Made by a program: the position numbers and the translations under genes. DNA of 64,000 nucleotides from Austropuccinia psidii (Eukaryota > Basidiomycota > Pucciniomycetes > Pucciniales > Sphaerophragmiaceae): contig JALGQZ010000018.1 of the NCBI GenBank assembly GCA_023105745.1, forward strand, positions 18,609,773 to 18,673,772. Reading direction: 5' to 3'. The notes under the pieces are model-generated. The model had not been told where the DNA came from and ran no database searches. It was given only the letters and a program-made list of their open reading frames with translations. Of the stretch, positions 12,938 through 25,229 are shown one piece after another (the stretch's first letter is position 1; every line of letters begins with the position of its first letter).

Positions 12938-14885
12938 TCAGTGATTCCCCCCCACAAATCCTTGAGCATGAGAATCTTCAACCTCCATATCATCTTCAAA
13001 ATTGAACTCAACATCTTCCTCTTCAATCATTCTTCCTTTACCTTTTGTATTCTTGGTTGGTGTGACTTCATCTTCATTGTATCCATTGTCAGTTTCATCT
13101 TTGTGATCCATTTTCAAAATCTATGCTTTCACCATAGTCATTGTATTCTTTATCTGATTCTTCAGTTGAATTGGATTCACCAAAAAAGAAGAAATTGAGA
13201 TTGTAATCTTTGGTTGCAGTGTCCCAGTTCTTATCATTGAAACATTTATAGCCTAATTTTGCATCCTCCAATTTGAAGTCAAGAAACCTATTTTGGGTCA
13301 TTCAAGAAAGCTACTGTCTTCCAGTCTACCAGATTCTTTCTTTGAGCTGGAAGTTTTTCATTGAACCAGTCTATGTCATAAAAGTCCAATGGTAAGCCTT
13401 TTGGTGCTTTTGGAAAAATTGTTTTTGGTAGGTTTTTAATTTGGATTTGCTGTTGTTCATTGACTCTAATGCCCTCAATAGAATTGGCTTTCATAATTGC
13501 TTTATCAATCTTTTGCATGAAAATGTTTGCACTTTTGGAGCAAAAAGGTAATTTTTGTGCTATGTAGAAATTCTTGGGAGCATAATACTCTTCATTGCTA
13601 TGGGCTTGAATAGGATTAACCACCCTTAAGCAATGTTTTGGGAAGTTATGATTCAATGCAAACTTGTAATGTAAATCACATAGCTAATGTTTTTGTTCAA
13701 GTATTAAAATCTCAATTTTCATTGTTTTTGATAAGAAGATTCACTTACTTTTTCATGGGAGGCTTTTATGGCCTTTTGCTGATAGTTTCTTCAATGACTT
13801 CTGAAATTCTTCTTCTCTTTATGAAATATATTGGCCCAGTAGTAATGAACATAGTGATTGTAGGTTTGTGTTAACAGCTCCAGGTTGTTTATTTTATGAA
13901 AGCTGTAAGCACCACCAATAGCCATCTGATTAAAGGTTCTTAAGGCACTAATTCTACAGGCCTCATTATAGAGGGAGTCAGGTTTTTCATAGAGGCTTGG
14001 CAACCAATTATGGATTATGAGCTTAGCTAATGAGCTATGAACATATTGTATTAAGAGCTCTGGCAAATATAAGAAGTATTTGTCAACCTTGATATGTTTT
14101 TCTTGAGCACAACGTAACATTTCAATGGTATCAATGGATACCAATGTTGGCCCATTACTGTCAATATTTGCCTCAAGTTGATCAGTATTAGAGAATCTTT
14201 GATAAAACACTTTCAATTGATCAGGATCTGGTGCAACTGGAACTGTTTTCTCTTTTATAATACCCCAAAGAAGCTTTATGTGCATATAGAAGGAATCCTG
14301 AAGCAAAGAAAAGTCAGAATTATTTAATTGAAAAAATTAAAAAATTAAATAAGCACAACCTTTTGTTTTCTGAAAAACAGTTGGATGATTTGTCTTAACC
14401 ATTTGGAAGGGGCTTTTTCTAGTGCTTGCTTTCAAATTGATGGGGAATGTGTTCTAAGAATATGACAATTTGTGTCTTGACTTTGTCTTTGACTTCTTTG
14501 GACATGTTTTTGAGTTCACACCTTAGGGTTCTAATGGAGTTTCTTCACAGTGGAGATTGTTTTTTTGTTTTTGTTTATTTGACTTTCTCCTTGAAGTGGA
14601 TTCTTTGTTTGTGTAACTATTCAATTTCAATTCATTTTGGAGCTTAACTTTCCTTGCTTGAACTTTCTCCACAAGGTGAGAAATTACTTCATCCTTATAA
14701 GAGAGGTTGTGTTGAAGTTCAGTGAAGAGTTGTGATTTAATTAAAGCATTCTCCTCTTGATTCTTTGGCTGTTCTGAAAAAAACTTGTTGGCTGGATTAT
14801 ACCAGAAAGAGAGATAATTATTGATGCAAACTTGAGTAGGCAGACCAGAATTAGTACAAGCAAAAATTTGAGAAACCAAAACCAC
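12938..14885 (-). pseudogene. Remnant of a rust-type repeat-family protein (PKGLP...FYD..WFN type)
   Basis: Three long minus-strand segments lie in consistent order. 14885-14523 ends in a basic K/Q/N-rich stretch. 14306-13791 is a helical segment of 171 residues with SLYNEACRI and YNHYVHYY. 13656-13288 contains PKGLPLDFYDIDWFNEKLP and VDWKTVAFL. The end is acidic (EEEDVEFNFEDDMEVEDS), with a TGA stop at 12940-12938. I recognise this as a hypothetical-protein family abundant in rust genomes; its function is unknown to me. Short gaps with stops separate the segments. Some could be introns, but I did not find a consistent splice set, so I call it a pseudogene with reservation. The plus-strand gene at 33340-35440 ends with a related pattern. 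Confidence 0.6.
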
Positions 14886-17159
14886 ATATGGGAAAAAAAT
14901 GAAGGGTCAGCAAATTTTTGGATTTTGTCAATAGTAAGAAATGCAGAGGAAAAAATGGAGCTTTAAAAAAAGTTTGAGGGTGAATGTGATTCAAAACAAA
15001 GGTACATATGTGAGATAAATAGGATGCATTACCCCATTCAAATGCAAGGATTACAAGTGGGGACATAAAGGAGCTCCTTTTATCTTGAAGTTGAATTGAA
15101 ACCAGGAATTTCCATCTCCTTGTTAATCTGGATGGTTAGGAATAAAGGAGCAAAGAAAATGCTGTAAATATAATGACAACAGTGATAGGGAATGAAAGGT
15201 GTTGTGATTCGAGAAGCATTCCTGGAAGCAACTAAGAGAAGGCTACAGAAAAAAAGCCTGCATGGTTGTGGGTGAAACTCCCCCTTCTTGTGCGTGGTGT
15301 AACTAGGACAAGTATCCTTTGGTTTTGTTTCCAACAGAGGCTACCCAAAGGGGTACTTCTTTTCACTCCCAAAAAGAATTATCATGCTGATATGGCATGG
15401 AATACCACAGTATTTTTTAGAATGAATTGGAAGATCTAGGAATTTTTTGGAAGCATTAAGAATTTTGACATGAAAAGAAGAAAATTGATTCAAAGAAGAA
15501 TAAATAAATAAATCTTAATGGGTGACCCAGAAAACAACTTATGCGCAACATATGTATGTATTAAAAATACACATTTGACACAAATATAAAATACACAGCC
15601 ACAAGTACAGTAAAATTACAGAGCAATATTCTGAACCTTTAATACTGCTTAAGTACAGAAGGATCCTCTGTAAATTATGGAAAATCACATGGTTTCTGCA
15701 CACTAGGACATCTTCAGCCCCAAAATATATGAAAACACTCATAAATGGAGCTTTCTGCAGAAGAATTCCAAATGAAATAGTATGGCATCACACAAGTTCT
15801 CCACCTTATTAAATCATCAATAAGATTATGCAATTAAATTGAGTTAATCTCAATACATGCATCTTATGGAGCACAGCATCAGAAATGTATTTTCTCCACC
15901 CTGATTCAATTAAAAGATACCTCAAGGCTATGCAAGAAAATTATAATATATTTTCCAAGGACAAATTCTTGCTTATTGACAGAACATGTCAAATCTAATA
16001 GAATAATTTAATCTACACATTAAATGAGGACTTCCTGAAATAAACTCACCAGAAAAGTTATCTCAAGGCTGTGTATCAAAGTCAAAATTAATACTCAAAT
16101 AACCATAAAAGCTAAAACTAGTACTTTACCTACCTTTTTCTTGAAATTTAATAGCAGTAAGCTCAACAAAAAATTCTGTAATTTACCACCTTTTCTGCTA
16201 CCAAGAAAAGATCACCAGCTGAATTCTCTCAAAGATTCCAAATGACCAGAAATTAGTTCACTTTACAGAAAATTGATTTTCCCCACTTTCTCCACAGATA
16301 GAAACTCTCATCAGCCAAATTGTCTCAATGAAATCACATGATTTTGATTTGAAAATAGCCACTAGTTGATTTCTCTCAGGAAACACATTGCTACACCAAA
16401 ACTAAATGTCTCACCAGCTAAAACCTCTCTATCATCATTTTGCTCAAGTACTATGTTTTGAGAATCTCCATAGAGGCCTAAAAGGTATAAATAGAGGTCC
16501 ACTCTCCCTCATTTCCCCAATGATCATGGAGCAAGTTCCCACTCTCCAGGATCATATCCATCACTGAGCCAGCAAAATATTTAGATTAGTATTAGTGTCT
16601 TTTTTAGTTTTGGAAAGCTCAGTAGCTTAGCTTTATTAGAAGAAGAGTAGTATATCCATAGTTAATATCTTGGTATTATGAAGAAATTAGTAGTATAATG
16701 GTAGTTAAATCTTAGTATTATGGAAAAGAAAAGTAGTAGTGATATAAACTCAGTATTAAAAGATATAGACAAAATATAATTAGAATCAAATACAGTAGCT
16801 TTATTATTAGTATGAATATTGAAAAAAATTAATCATCAAAATGAAAAACATATATATTTTGATTAGTCTCATTACAATAACAAAAAATCTTAGTTATTAT
16901 TTTATCAACAATTATAGTTTCAAATCAGAGTTTTGACTTTAGTGTTATGGATAGGTCTAATTTAGAGACTACTTATAATTCTTCTATATTCTTCAAAGCC
17001 ACAAATTTTCTCTTAGTTCTTTATTCTCTGTAGGCTGACTATTCAGTATTATTCTGAGGGGAAGCCAATACACATTAGCACCCCTGTTTATTGGAAAATT
17101 CTGAAATTTAAAACCGACTTACCAATAGTTTCCCCCTCAAGGTACTGCCTTATTTAATC
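14886..17159. other. AT-rich, LTR-like region without a gene
   Basis: No coding region is supported. From 15540 to 17150 the sequence has a retrotransposon-LTR feel: a TATA box at 16486 followed by a pyrimidine-rich leader (CTCTCCCTCATTTCC), then a long A/T-rich stretch with repeated TTAGTATTA-like words (16580-16760). The right edge coincides with the start of homology between units A and B, so it may be a solo LTR inserted at the start of unit A. Without a partner copy the ends and target duplication cannot be shown. Confidence 0.35.
16486..16494 (+). promoter_or_regulatory. TATA box candidate
   Basis: TATAAATAG is followed by a pyrimidine-rich tract containing CTCTCCCTCATTTCC about 15 bases later. 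It is a good match to a core promoter and typical of LTR promoters. No downstream gene is intact, so use is unproven. Confidence 0.4.
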
Positions 17160-17164
17160 CCACA

Positions 17165-17760
17165 ATGGGGTGCCTTCAGCTTCAATGGAATATTATTTCA
17201 CTCATTTGGAAAGAGAATAGAAGTTAATTAAAAAGGATGTGGAATATTTGGGGAAAAAAGGAGAGCCAAAGGCTTTCAAAGACATGTCAAGGTATAAGCC
17301 ATATTTTATATTTTCATTATTGTGAAGTAGCTCTGATGATAATCTAATTGATTACCTGCAGACCTGTGAGCACTTTTTTAAATGGTGTGGTATGACCAAA
17401 TTTGAAATATTAGCATCAAAATTAAATGACCCTTGAGTATGTTCAGATACTGAGGAGGTAGTCAAAAATGGATGTCAAGTTTACTGCAAAGTGGATGTTG
17501 GTGGTCATTTTCATTTTCTTAGTTAGTATTGAAAATTGATGGGGAGATAGAGTTTAGTAATAATATTGAAAAAAAGAGTAAAAATATCAATACATGATGG
17601 TTATATTCCTGAAGGGCTATCTTCTCAGGTATTTGATCAATATTGGTGCAAAAGTTGGAGTAAGATGCAGACTCTTGTGCTTTAGATACTTGGGATGCCT
17701 GTGATTAGTGCAAATGGGGATGCACTGAGATAATTCTTTAAAATATATGTATATCTCATT
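17165..17760 (+). pseudogene. Fragment of a rust-type repeat-family gene, unit A copy
   Basis: This matches 34813-35420 in unit B. The coding signal in B (words TYLKREWKSIQKD and CERFCEWCD) is degenerate here, with stops in every frame. In B the gene continues upstream to about 33340; in A that part is absent and replaced by LTR-like DNA. A later stretch, 17976-18188, keeps a 70-residue open frame paralogous to 35722-35860. It may be the last exon or mere chance. Function unknown. Confidence 0.55.
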
Positions 17761-18249
17761 TACATATCATGGTTTTCTAAATTTTTCTATCAGGGGTAAT
17801 ACAATCTTATTATTATTTATTCAATTAACAAAATCCTCATGAGAAATTTAAAAAATAATCAATAGGATTGTGCATGTGGTGCTTTTACTATGGTTTCCCT
17901 TATCAAAATTCCTCTATTGCTCATTTTCATTGAGAAATTATTGAAGAAGTTCAATCTAGCTCATGTTGTTCATCATTGTGGACCTGTGACAGGGTGGAAA
18001 GGAGTTATCACTTATTCAAAAACGAATTAGATAAAATCGGGAATGCTTGTGCAGTTCATCATTGTTTTTTCTTTGATGTATTTGTAAATTTAACATGGGA
18101 TTCCCATGGAGGCACTTTTTATAATAGTAATATGATCAGTGTCACAGATAAGCTTGAAAGGTACCTTCCAGATTTTGACCTCAACTGAATGAGGAGTGAT
18201 ATAGTGAATAACCTTCACAGGTTGTTTTTTCCAATGAAACAGAGACAAT

Positions 18250-20347
18250 CAACATCCTGATCCTTAGTGGCTGGGTTCCAATTGGGCTCCTGGAATGGTG
18301 GATGTCAGAGTCTCAGGATTTTGGTGGAATTTTAGGGGGCCCAGTACCATTAAATAGACATTATTAGCACAAGTGATGTTGAAGCCAGTTCCAGAAGCTG
18401 AAATGGAGGCAATTAGCAATCCACATTCAGGATTATTGAAAAATTCTTCCAGGACCTTTTCCTGGCCTTGGGCCATAATTATGCCATTCATTTGTGCTGA
18501 AAGGATAGAGCAATGGTCAATTACAATACCAATTCTAAAACATAATTTGGATAAGTATGATTTAATTTTGAATGGACGCATATTGAAATTTATCAAAAAT
18601 AAAGAAATTGGGTTCATTGTGAGGAAACTACTGCTTTGGATGAACCACAGCTTGATTGTTCATTCTTCAATGAAAATTTGAGGAGGTTTTCAATTTTACT
18701 ACTCATCATGAATGATTTCACATCCACAAGTTTCTATTTCATTGTTGATTTATTCAGAGAGATCCCCCTCCTGGTCATCCAAATCTGGCTCCACCATAAT
18801 CTTAATAATTATATGATGGTTACAACATATCCTGACCGTATTAATACTTCTGGAAAATTCACTTGGTCCATAGGTTTTTGATGATAGGAATTCCTCATAT
18901 AGTGTAGAATAATTTTTCTGCATTCTGGGGTTAAGCAGGAGCCATTTATTGTGATGACTAATAGCTGGTAGATATTTGAGATTTGTGGTTTTGGTGCAGC
19001 AAAATGCCAAATTCAAAACATAATTGCTACCTTTGGAAAGACTATTAAGTATGAAAGGTGACCAATTATCTTGATCTGAGGTCTAAGGTAGGGTTATGAA
19101 TGAAATTATGCCCAAAATATCATAAATGGAGTTTTGAATGGGTGTTCCTGTTAAGCATATTTGATGGTTTGAATGGAGGCTATCAATGGAACAGTGAGTG
19201 GTGTTGAATTGAGAGAAGATATAACTATCAAATAAGAGAAAGTTTATTGGATTTAATAACTAATATTATATATCTGGAGCTTGGACACTCACTGTGCTTC
19301 ATGCAAAATAATACAATTCTATATAATTTGGAGGGACTTTTTTGTTTAAATTCTTGGGTGATAGCATTTTAAGATGTGATGTTGAGATTAAATTGTAGGA
19401 TGTCTGCCTTGGATGATTAGTGATGAGTGAGGCCATGTTATATGTTGGCCTGTAGCACTCCAGCCTGAGAATGTTTCCAGCTTTCTGACACCCAGTCCTG
19501 GATTAACCAAGGTGAGTGTGGGTAATTATCTGCTCCTTGGATGTAACAAGTAGTGCAATGGCCTGTATGGTTTTAACTAATCCCATGTAATCTGCAAGCA
19601 GTCCATCCAGAGATGTATTAGTGGGAAGGGATTAAAATGGGCTGAAAACCTTGTTTTTAATGATGTGACTGGAATGAAAATGGAATCTAGGGTGTGAGGT
19701 GGCCCAAAGGATACTGGAAGATTGGCCATAGGGTATCTATCAATCCCAGAGGAAAGCTAGCCCTTTTTTGATGTGGTAGGAGGGGGGTTTAGTCATGGGC
19801 ATATCCAATCCACTGGATAATTTTATTAGTTTTGGCCTAGATAGAAAGGAACAGACAGCTGTATACAAAGGTGTAGTCTTACTTAAACCAGGGGACGTGG
19901 GAGCTAAAAGTTCACATTGACAATTAGAATTACTATCATATTCCTTGGGAATTTTAAGATTGAAGTTTTGTTTGCTAAAGCTTTCAGTAAGAAATAGAAT
20001 GTTTGGATACCATGTGAGCAAAATCAATTTAAGATTGGGTTGTTGAGATAAAGAAGGATCATTCTGATAAGTCATCAATACACCCTCAGTTAGTTGGTGA
20101 GATTGGTTTGGCAAATTTCAATCCATTCCCTATCAGGACCACAGCACATGAAAGTTTGTGGTGCCCAATGAAATGGCATCAATGTTTTGGATAGATTTTC
20201 AGGGAGCAATCCAAGATTGTTGAGCTTATTGGGGAGATATATAAAGATATCATGTTGATTGTGACACAAAGTAATCCAAGGAGGTGAGTGATAATGAGCA
20301 CTAGCTAAGGATGTATCACTATTAATGTAAAAACAAATATTACTCAT
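18250..20347 (-). pseudogene. SNF2-type helicase pseudogene, unit A copy
   Basis: A minus-strand remnant of a SNF2/RAD5-like ATP-dependent DNA translocase, a family that remodels chromatin or acts in DNA repair. The N-terminal extension is open at 20347-20090 and 20114-19740. The ATP-binding loop is near 19600-19570 and reads LLADYMGLVKTIQAIA, so the GxGKT loop has become GLVKT and the preceding DD has become DY. The DEAH region near 19290 has a frame change. The segment at 19016-18750 carries the middle of the domain (RMQKNYSTLYEEFL). The C-terminal helicase motif V segment (LIASISASGTGFNITCAN) is open at 18617-18264. The paralogue at 35899-38099 has different damage, so the two copies decayed separately. 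Confidence 0.85.
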
Positions 20348-22565
20348 CCCAATGCAAAGTAATTGTGAAGAGGCTTAAATTATGGCTTTTAGAAAAAATG
20401 GGGAAAGTGGCAAAGTGAATGAACTGAAAAGGTGTGATCTTAAACAATTTATATGAGAGGAATCATTGTGTCAAAAGGAGATGGTTTGTGGTTATGCAGA
20501 TGGTGGTTTGGATCAGCGTCTACTTGAATTCAAAATAGATGTATCTCACTTTGTGCATATATCCAGGCAATGTGACAAGAATGTGGGTGCACCCTTTTCT
20601 GCCAAGTAATTCAAGTGCAGTGAACTCCATTGTAAGGGTGGAAGTGGAAATGAAGGTATCACTGTGGGGGTAATTTTGCATGGAGGAACATCACAAAAGT
20701 ATGGGGAGGTGTGAGTGATGTAGGGTGTAATTCCACTAAACATGAGAGTTCATGTTGGCAGAAACACTCATGAACTCATGCATACCAGGATGCAGGGGGT
20801 GAATTTGTGAGTTGGTCAAGGGTGGCTGGGATTGACCCAAGAGCAAGGGTGAGTACAGGTGTTATGTAGGAATGTGTATGGGGCTGTAACTGATCCATTG
20901 AGATTTGCATCAGGTGTTCTCCCTTGCATGTATGAAAATCTGTGGTGCATTTGGCCACCTGCACAAGAAAATGGTTTCCATGTGCAACCAGCCCACAGAG
21001 CTCCTCAATGTGTGTTACAATTGCCTGCATATGCCCCTGGTTGGGTGGGTGTTAATGCATGTTCCAATATCCATATGGCTTGACCATATGTGGGCCCCAG
21101 TCATATATACTTTGGGCCTGGACACCAGAGTGATTCCACACCTTGGGCATATGAGTTTCATCATTTCTCATGACAATGAGATGGATGAGTCTTGCATTCA
21201 TTCCCAAGTTAGCATGTGCTGTTAATCAAGGTTAATCAAAAGATGCATTTAACAAAGCTGTGAAAATGGCGCAGTAGGATTTTCTGTTACATTGCTATAC
21301 CCATTCAATCAGCCCCACAGCTTCCTCCAATGGTGTACACATGAAAATCCCCTCTGATCAACAATTTTGGATGGTTTACTAATAGTTCAGGTTGCATGCA
21401 TATTAAACTTGTGTATCAAAAATCCTGAGGGTGAATACATTTATATAGTGTGCAGAAATCTCAGAAGGGAAGAATTTTGAAAATGAATACTAATAGAACT
21501 GCTGGATTGCTTTTCAAAATAGTATATTGGAAGGACCACTGCTGTGAAATTGAGCAAAGGTCATGTAATTCTCATCATGGCAGAAATATCACAATATTGT
21601 GCCAAAAGCTCAGAATGGGTTCTTACTAAAGTGGTATCCCAATAGCTTGGCATGGTAGCATCTGAAATTTGTGTAGCAATAGCTCTGCAGTGATGCAATT
21701 CAAATGCTCAGCCACTGTGAATTTAAATTTTGACACCAAAGCACACCTGTGCAATCAGTAAACCCAAGTTAATTCTGTATTTACTTTTCATAAAGCCTTT
21801 CTACCCTTTGTTCACACTCTATCACATGGCCACAGAAGTGGTATACTTTCTGCAGACACCTGTGAATGAGATGAAATGTACTTTGCTGCATGGCTCCTAT
21901 GTGGATTTCAGCCACTGTGCACATTTTAAAATGGCCTCACAAACACACACCCAGGGAATTGTATGGCTTTCTAATTCAATAATGGACCTTCTGTGTATGG
22001 AGATTGAATAAATTTTCATACTAAGTGGGAACCACTTCGTTTTCCCTATTTTACATGGGAATTCCCCTTATATTGTGCAGAACCTGTTGCAAATGATCTT
22101 CCATGCCCCTGACTGGCCCTGAAGCTAGGACAATAGCAGTTACTGTGACTAATTCCAATGTCTCAGATTCCTTATGGTATGAATGACTATCTTTTCCATA
22201 CCCACATTTCCTTTTTTTCTCACCTGCTTCATCCACATCTCATATCCTGATGTGATTTACACTTTTTCTTCATTCCTTTCCACTATCCTTCCCTTTTGCT
22301 ATATTTTTTTGTCAATCACACATGTAGATCCTCACTTTTTTGTCTAAACGGTGTGTCATCTTCTGAATTTTTATTCTCTGATTATATCATTTTCTCCTAT
22401 TTATACTAAATACTTTCAAATAATGTGTTTCAGAATCTTCAACCCTCTCTCCTTGCACTTGATTCATGAAGATCTGTTTTATTTTTAATATTCATTGTAT
22501 TCCTTATTACTTTTCACTTGAAATATGCTCTCAATTCAGATGCTAACTTCATTTTCCTTTTCTAG
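20348..22565. other. Unit A spacer between the helicase and the next gene remnant
   Basis: This is paralogous to 38100-40509 in unit B. Short open frames occur on both strands but differ between the copies, and none shows a domain. Parts are less AT-rich and carry CATGTG/CACATG-rich words. I see no gene. Confidence 0.5.
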
Positions 22566-24155
22566 ATGTTGTGTACTTTGTGCTCCAAGAAAGTAATCCA
22601 CTGCATCCGCTCCTCCCAGATGACCAATTCCTGTGAACCTTTCCAACAAGTGCTTAGGAAATGCTCATTTGTCTCACACCCCTTGCAACCAAGATCCCAC
22701 TCATGAGCACTCCTTTGTAGTGACCAATTATGAAAGCATCCCCAAGCAAGAATGGACCCTAGGAATTCTTCTTCACAATTGGCCTGGCTCCCCCATGTAT
22801 TGATTTGTCCACCCCACCACCCAAGCAGACAGTAAAACTTCCTCACAATTAGCCCAGTAACCTCAATTATTAATTTGTACACCCCATCTCTCAGGCAGAC
22901 AGAAACACTTCCAAGCAAGTAGCCCAGCTCCCTCAATTATTGATTTGCACACCACACCCCCAAGGAAGACATAAACACTTCTGCAAAATTACCCCAGCTC
23001 CCCCAATTATTGATTTGTACGCCCCACCTCCCAGGCAGACAGAAACACTTTGGCCCAATTAGCCCAGTTCCCTCAATTGTTGATTTGTACATTCCACCTC
23101 CCAGTCAGCCATCCAATTATCACTTAACTTGTCAACCTGAACAGAGTGATTATCCTGCTTATGAAGGATGGAGATAGGGTGAGGACATTTGAACTTGGGC
23201 TAATTGTCACCAATGGGATTCAAATTCCAAAGTAAGTTTTTCTCCATTTCCTTGTCTCATCTATCTTCATGCAATCACACTGACTGAGCATCCTCACACA
23301 CCAATTCCTCCAAAACAAGAATCTCCCATTCTCTGTATGCCTTTCCATCAAACTCCACAGCAACCCACTCCCAGCCTGAGTGGCACCTGATGGACATAGG
23401 AATTATTCTGCAGTAATACGCCAATTTTAATGCTCAAAGAAATTTATCTGACTTTCCCTTTCATTTTGGAACTCTCTCAAGCCAATGAGCCACCCATTCA
23501 TGCCCCACCCCACCTTCTCAAGGCCCAATTCAAGCCACAGATCCTCAAGTGACTTCACATGAGACCAATTATATTTGTGAGCCTAGACCCAAGGTGGCTC
23601 TGACACAATCAATGGAGGAACATTTTGATAGGTCTGATTTTTACCTTAAATTTCTGTTCCCAACATTCCCTGGCCCCTCCTTACCCCATCTAAGCTGGTC
23701 CCACCAGTCCCCCATATTGCATCATCATCAACAATACACCAGTAAGATCCCCCATTCCACTTCCCCTCCCCCTAATTTTTTCAGTTGAGACTCCCCCGAG
23801 ATAACTCCCATTTCCAACAATATCCAAATTGTCTCCTCCCCTGGCACAAGGCACCCCTCAATCCCATGATGAATCTCTGCAGGAGCTCACCAACTTGTGA
23901 CCCACCCTCATGATTAACTTTGAGGGTGGGTCAAGAAATATTCCTTGAGCTTTGGACTGAAAATAAATTAACAGATTCTTGATGGAGGATCAACAACAAT
24001 TTCTCCACATGATTCCCTTCATGGATGCCACACATCAAAACAAGATGCACCAGGAATTCTGTGAGGAAATAAACTCCCTCCTTGGCAATGCATTGGAGGC
24101 CTATCCAAAGGAGGAAATCACAGGGATAGATTCTAAGTTTTTTGAAAAATAAGAA
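22566..24155 (+). pseudogene. Unrecognised gene remnant, unit A copy
   Basis: An ATG at 22566 sits directly after a TTTTCTAG acceptor-like sequence. The same layout (TTTTTAG then ATG) occurs at 40510 in unit B. The start reads MLCTLCSKKVIHCIRSS and has a partner in B. The end near 24010-24150 reads HMIPFMDATHQNKM, then NSLLGNALEAYPKEEITG. Its B partner (DALGIPGG, then LGQALEAYPKEDITGMVSKF) is clearly homologous, so protein-level constraint once existed here. Between them the frame is lost, and a 70-bp repeat array interrupts the copy. I do not recognise the family. A DNA-binding accessory protein is possible, but nothing in the sequence proves it. Confidence 0.5.
22776..23120. repeat. Tandem array, exact 70-bp period, five units
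   Basis: The landmark C-C-C/T-CAATTAT followed by TGATTTGTAC starts at 22791, 22861, 22931, 23001 and 23071, spaced exactly 70 bases apart. Each unit also holds GGCAGACAGAAACACTT and an AGCCCAG block. Unit B has about one unit at 40715-40800, so the array expanded only in A. Confidence 0.9.
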
Positions 24156-24539
24156 AAATTAGCCATAGTTTTTTCATTTTACTTGTTTTTCTTTCTTAAA
24201 ACACTCATTTAAATAATGTAGCTGTAACCAAAGAACAAAACAATCAGTTTTTCTTACCTTTTTTGAGTCCTTTCTGTATTATTATGTGATCAACATTGCA
24301 AATAACCTTTTCTTTAAGATCTCAACCACATTCATTACTTAGTATTTCTATTTTAGAACCTCCTCTTGGAAAATCCCAAATAGCATTCATTAGCACCTTC
24401 TGCTTTTTCTGCATCAATAGGCTTATATTTTGTGAGATACTAATTGTAAAACACATGGGTCTTGCTGCATATGAGAACTCCACCTGAGATGCATGAAACA
24501 CTTCCAGTCCCAAGATCATAAGAAATTCACCTGAGATGT

Positions 24540-24862
24540 GGGAAGATTTTCATGTGAAACACAGGTATACAGAGCACTCTTGAGGATTTGACTGTGAGGC
24601 TTAGGGATTAAGTACATGTGGGAGGATTTGTGTATGAAGCCCAGGGATCCTGGAGAGGAGCAAGTATTTGCATTTGAAGAACAGGGATACGGGACATGCA
24701 TGAGGATATGTGTGTTAAGTGCAGGGATCATTGACATGCAGTAGGATTTTCATGTGAAGTACAGGGATACTGGAAATACATGAGGATCTGTGTGTGAAGC
24801 TCAGGGATTCTTTACGTGCATAAGGAATTTTTTTCGAAGCACAGGGATACTGGACATGAATG
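24540..24862. repeat. Tandem array, exact 40-bp period, eight units
   Basis: The landmark AGGGAT (AGGTAT in the first unit) occurs at 24563, 24603, 24643, 24683, 24723, 24763, 24803 and 24843, always 40 bases apart. The unit consensus is close to ACAGGGATACTGGACATG, then CATGAGGATNTGTGTGTGAAG. Forty is not a multiple of three, so the array is not coding. A degenerate partner lies at 42075-42345. Confidence 0.9.
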
Positions 24863-25229
24863 TTAAACAACAGGATAATGTAATTGCATATGGCCCCAGA
24901 CCCCCATGGGACTCCTCAGCCTCATGTGTTACCATGGGGCATATAAGAATGATGGGAGGGAATTCCCATTGGCAGGATGACCACCTTCTGGTCCCATTAT
25001 TGAAAGAACACAATAAGTCTCTTTATAACCTAAAAATATGAACAATAATGTACATTATAGTGGCATTCCACCATACCAGAGCCATTTGAGCCACCATATA
25101 TCCCCAATTCTGGTGCCACACCTTTAATGGTGTATACTGTACTCACCTGTTTATTATTAGAATGCCTTTGCAAGTAAAAGGAGCACCCCCAACTTCTTTT
25201 CTGATCACTCTCAAAAACCAATTCAGAAC

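Noticed and set aside
13791..14306. Assignment of the 12938-14885 gene to a transposase family
   Set aside because: No acidic catalytic triad or zinc-binding motif could be placed, so I leave the function unknown.
22562..22936. Minus-strand open frame of 124 residues
   Set aside because: It overlaps the plus-strand remnant and the 70-bp array, has no counterpart of similar sequence in unit B, and looks like a frame opened by the repeat.
22776..23120. Possible CRISPR-like array
   Set aside because: Repeats abut with no unique spacers, the period is one 70-bp unit, and the setting is a eukaryotic genome.
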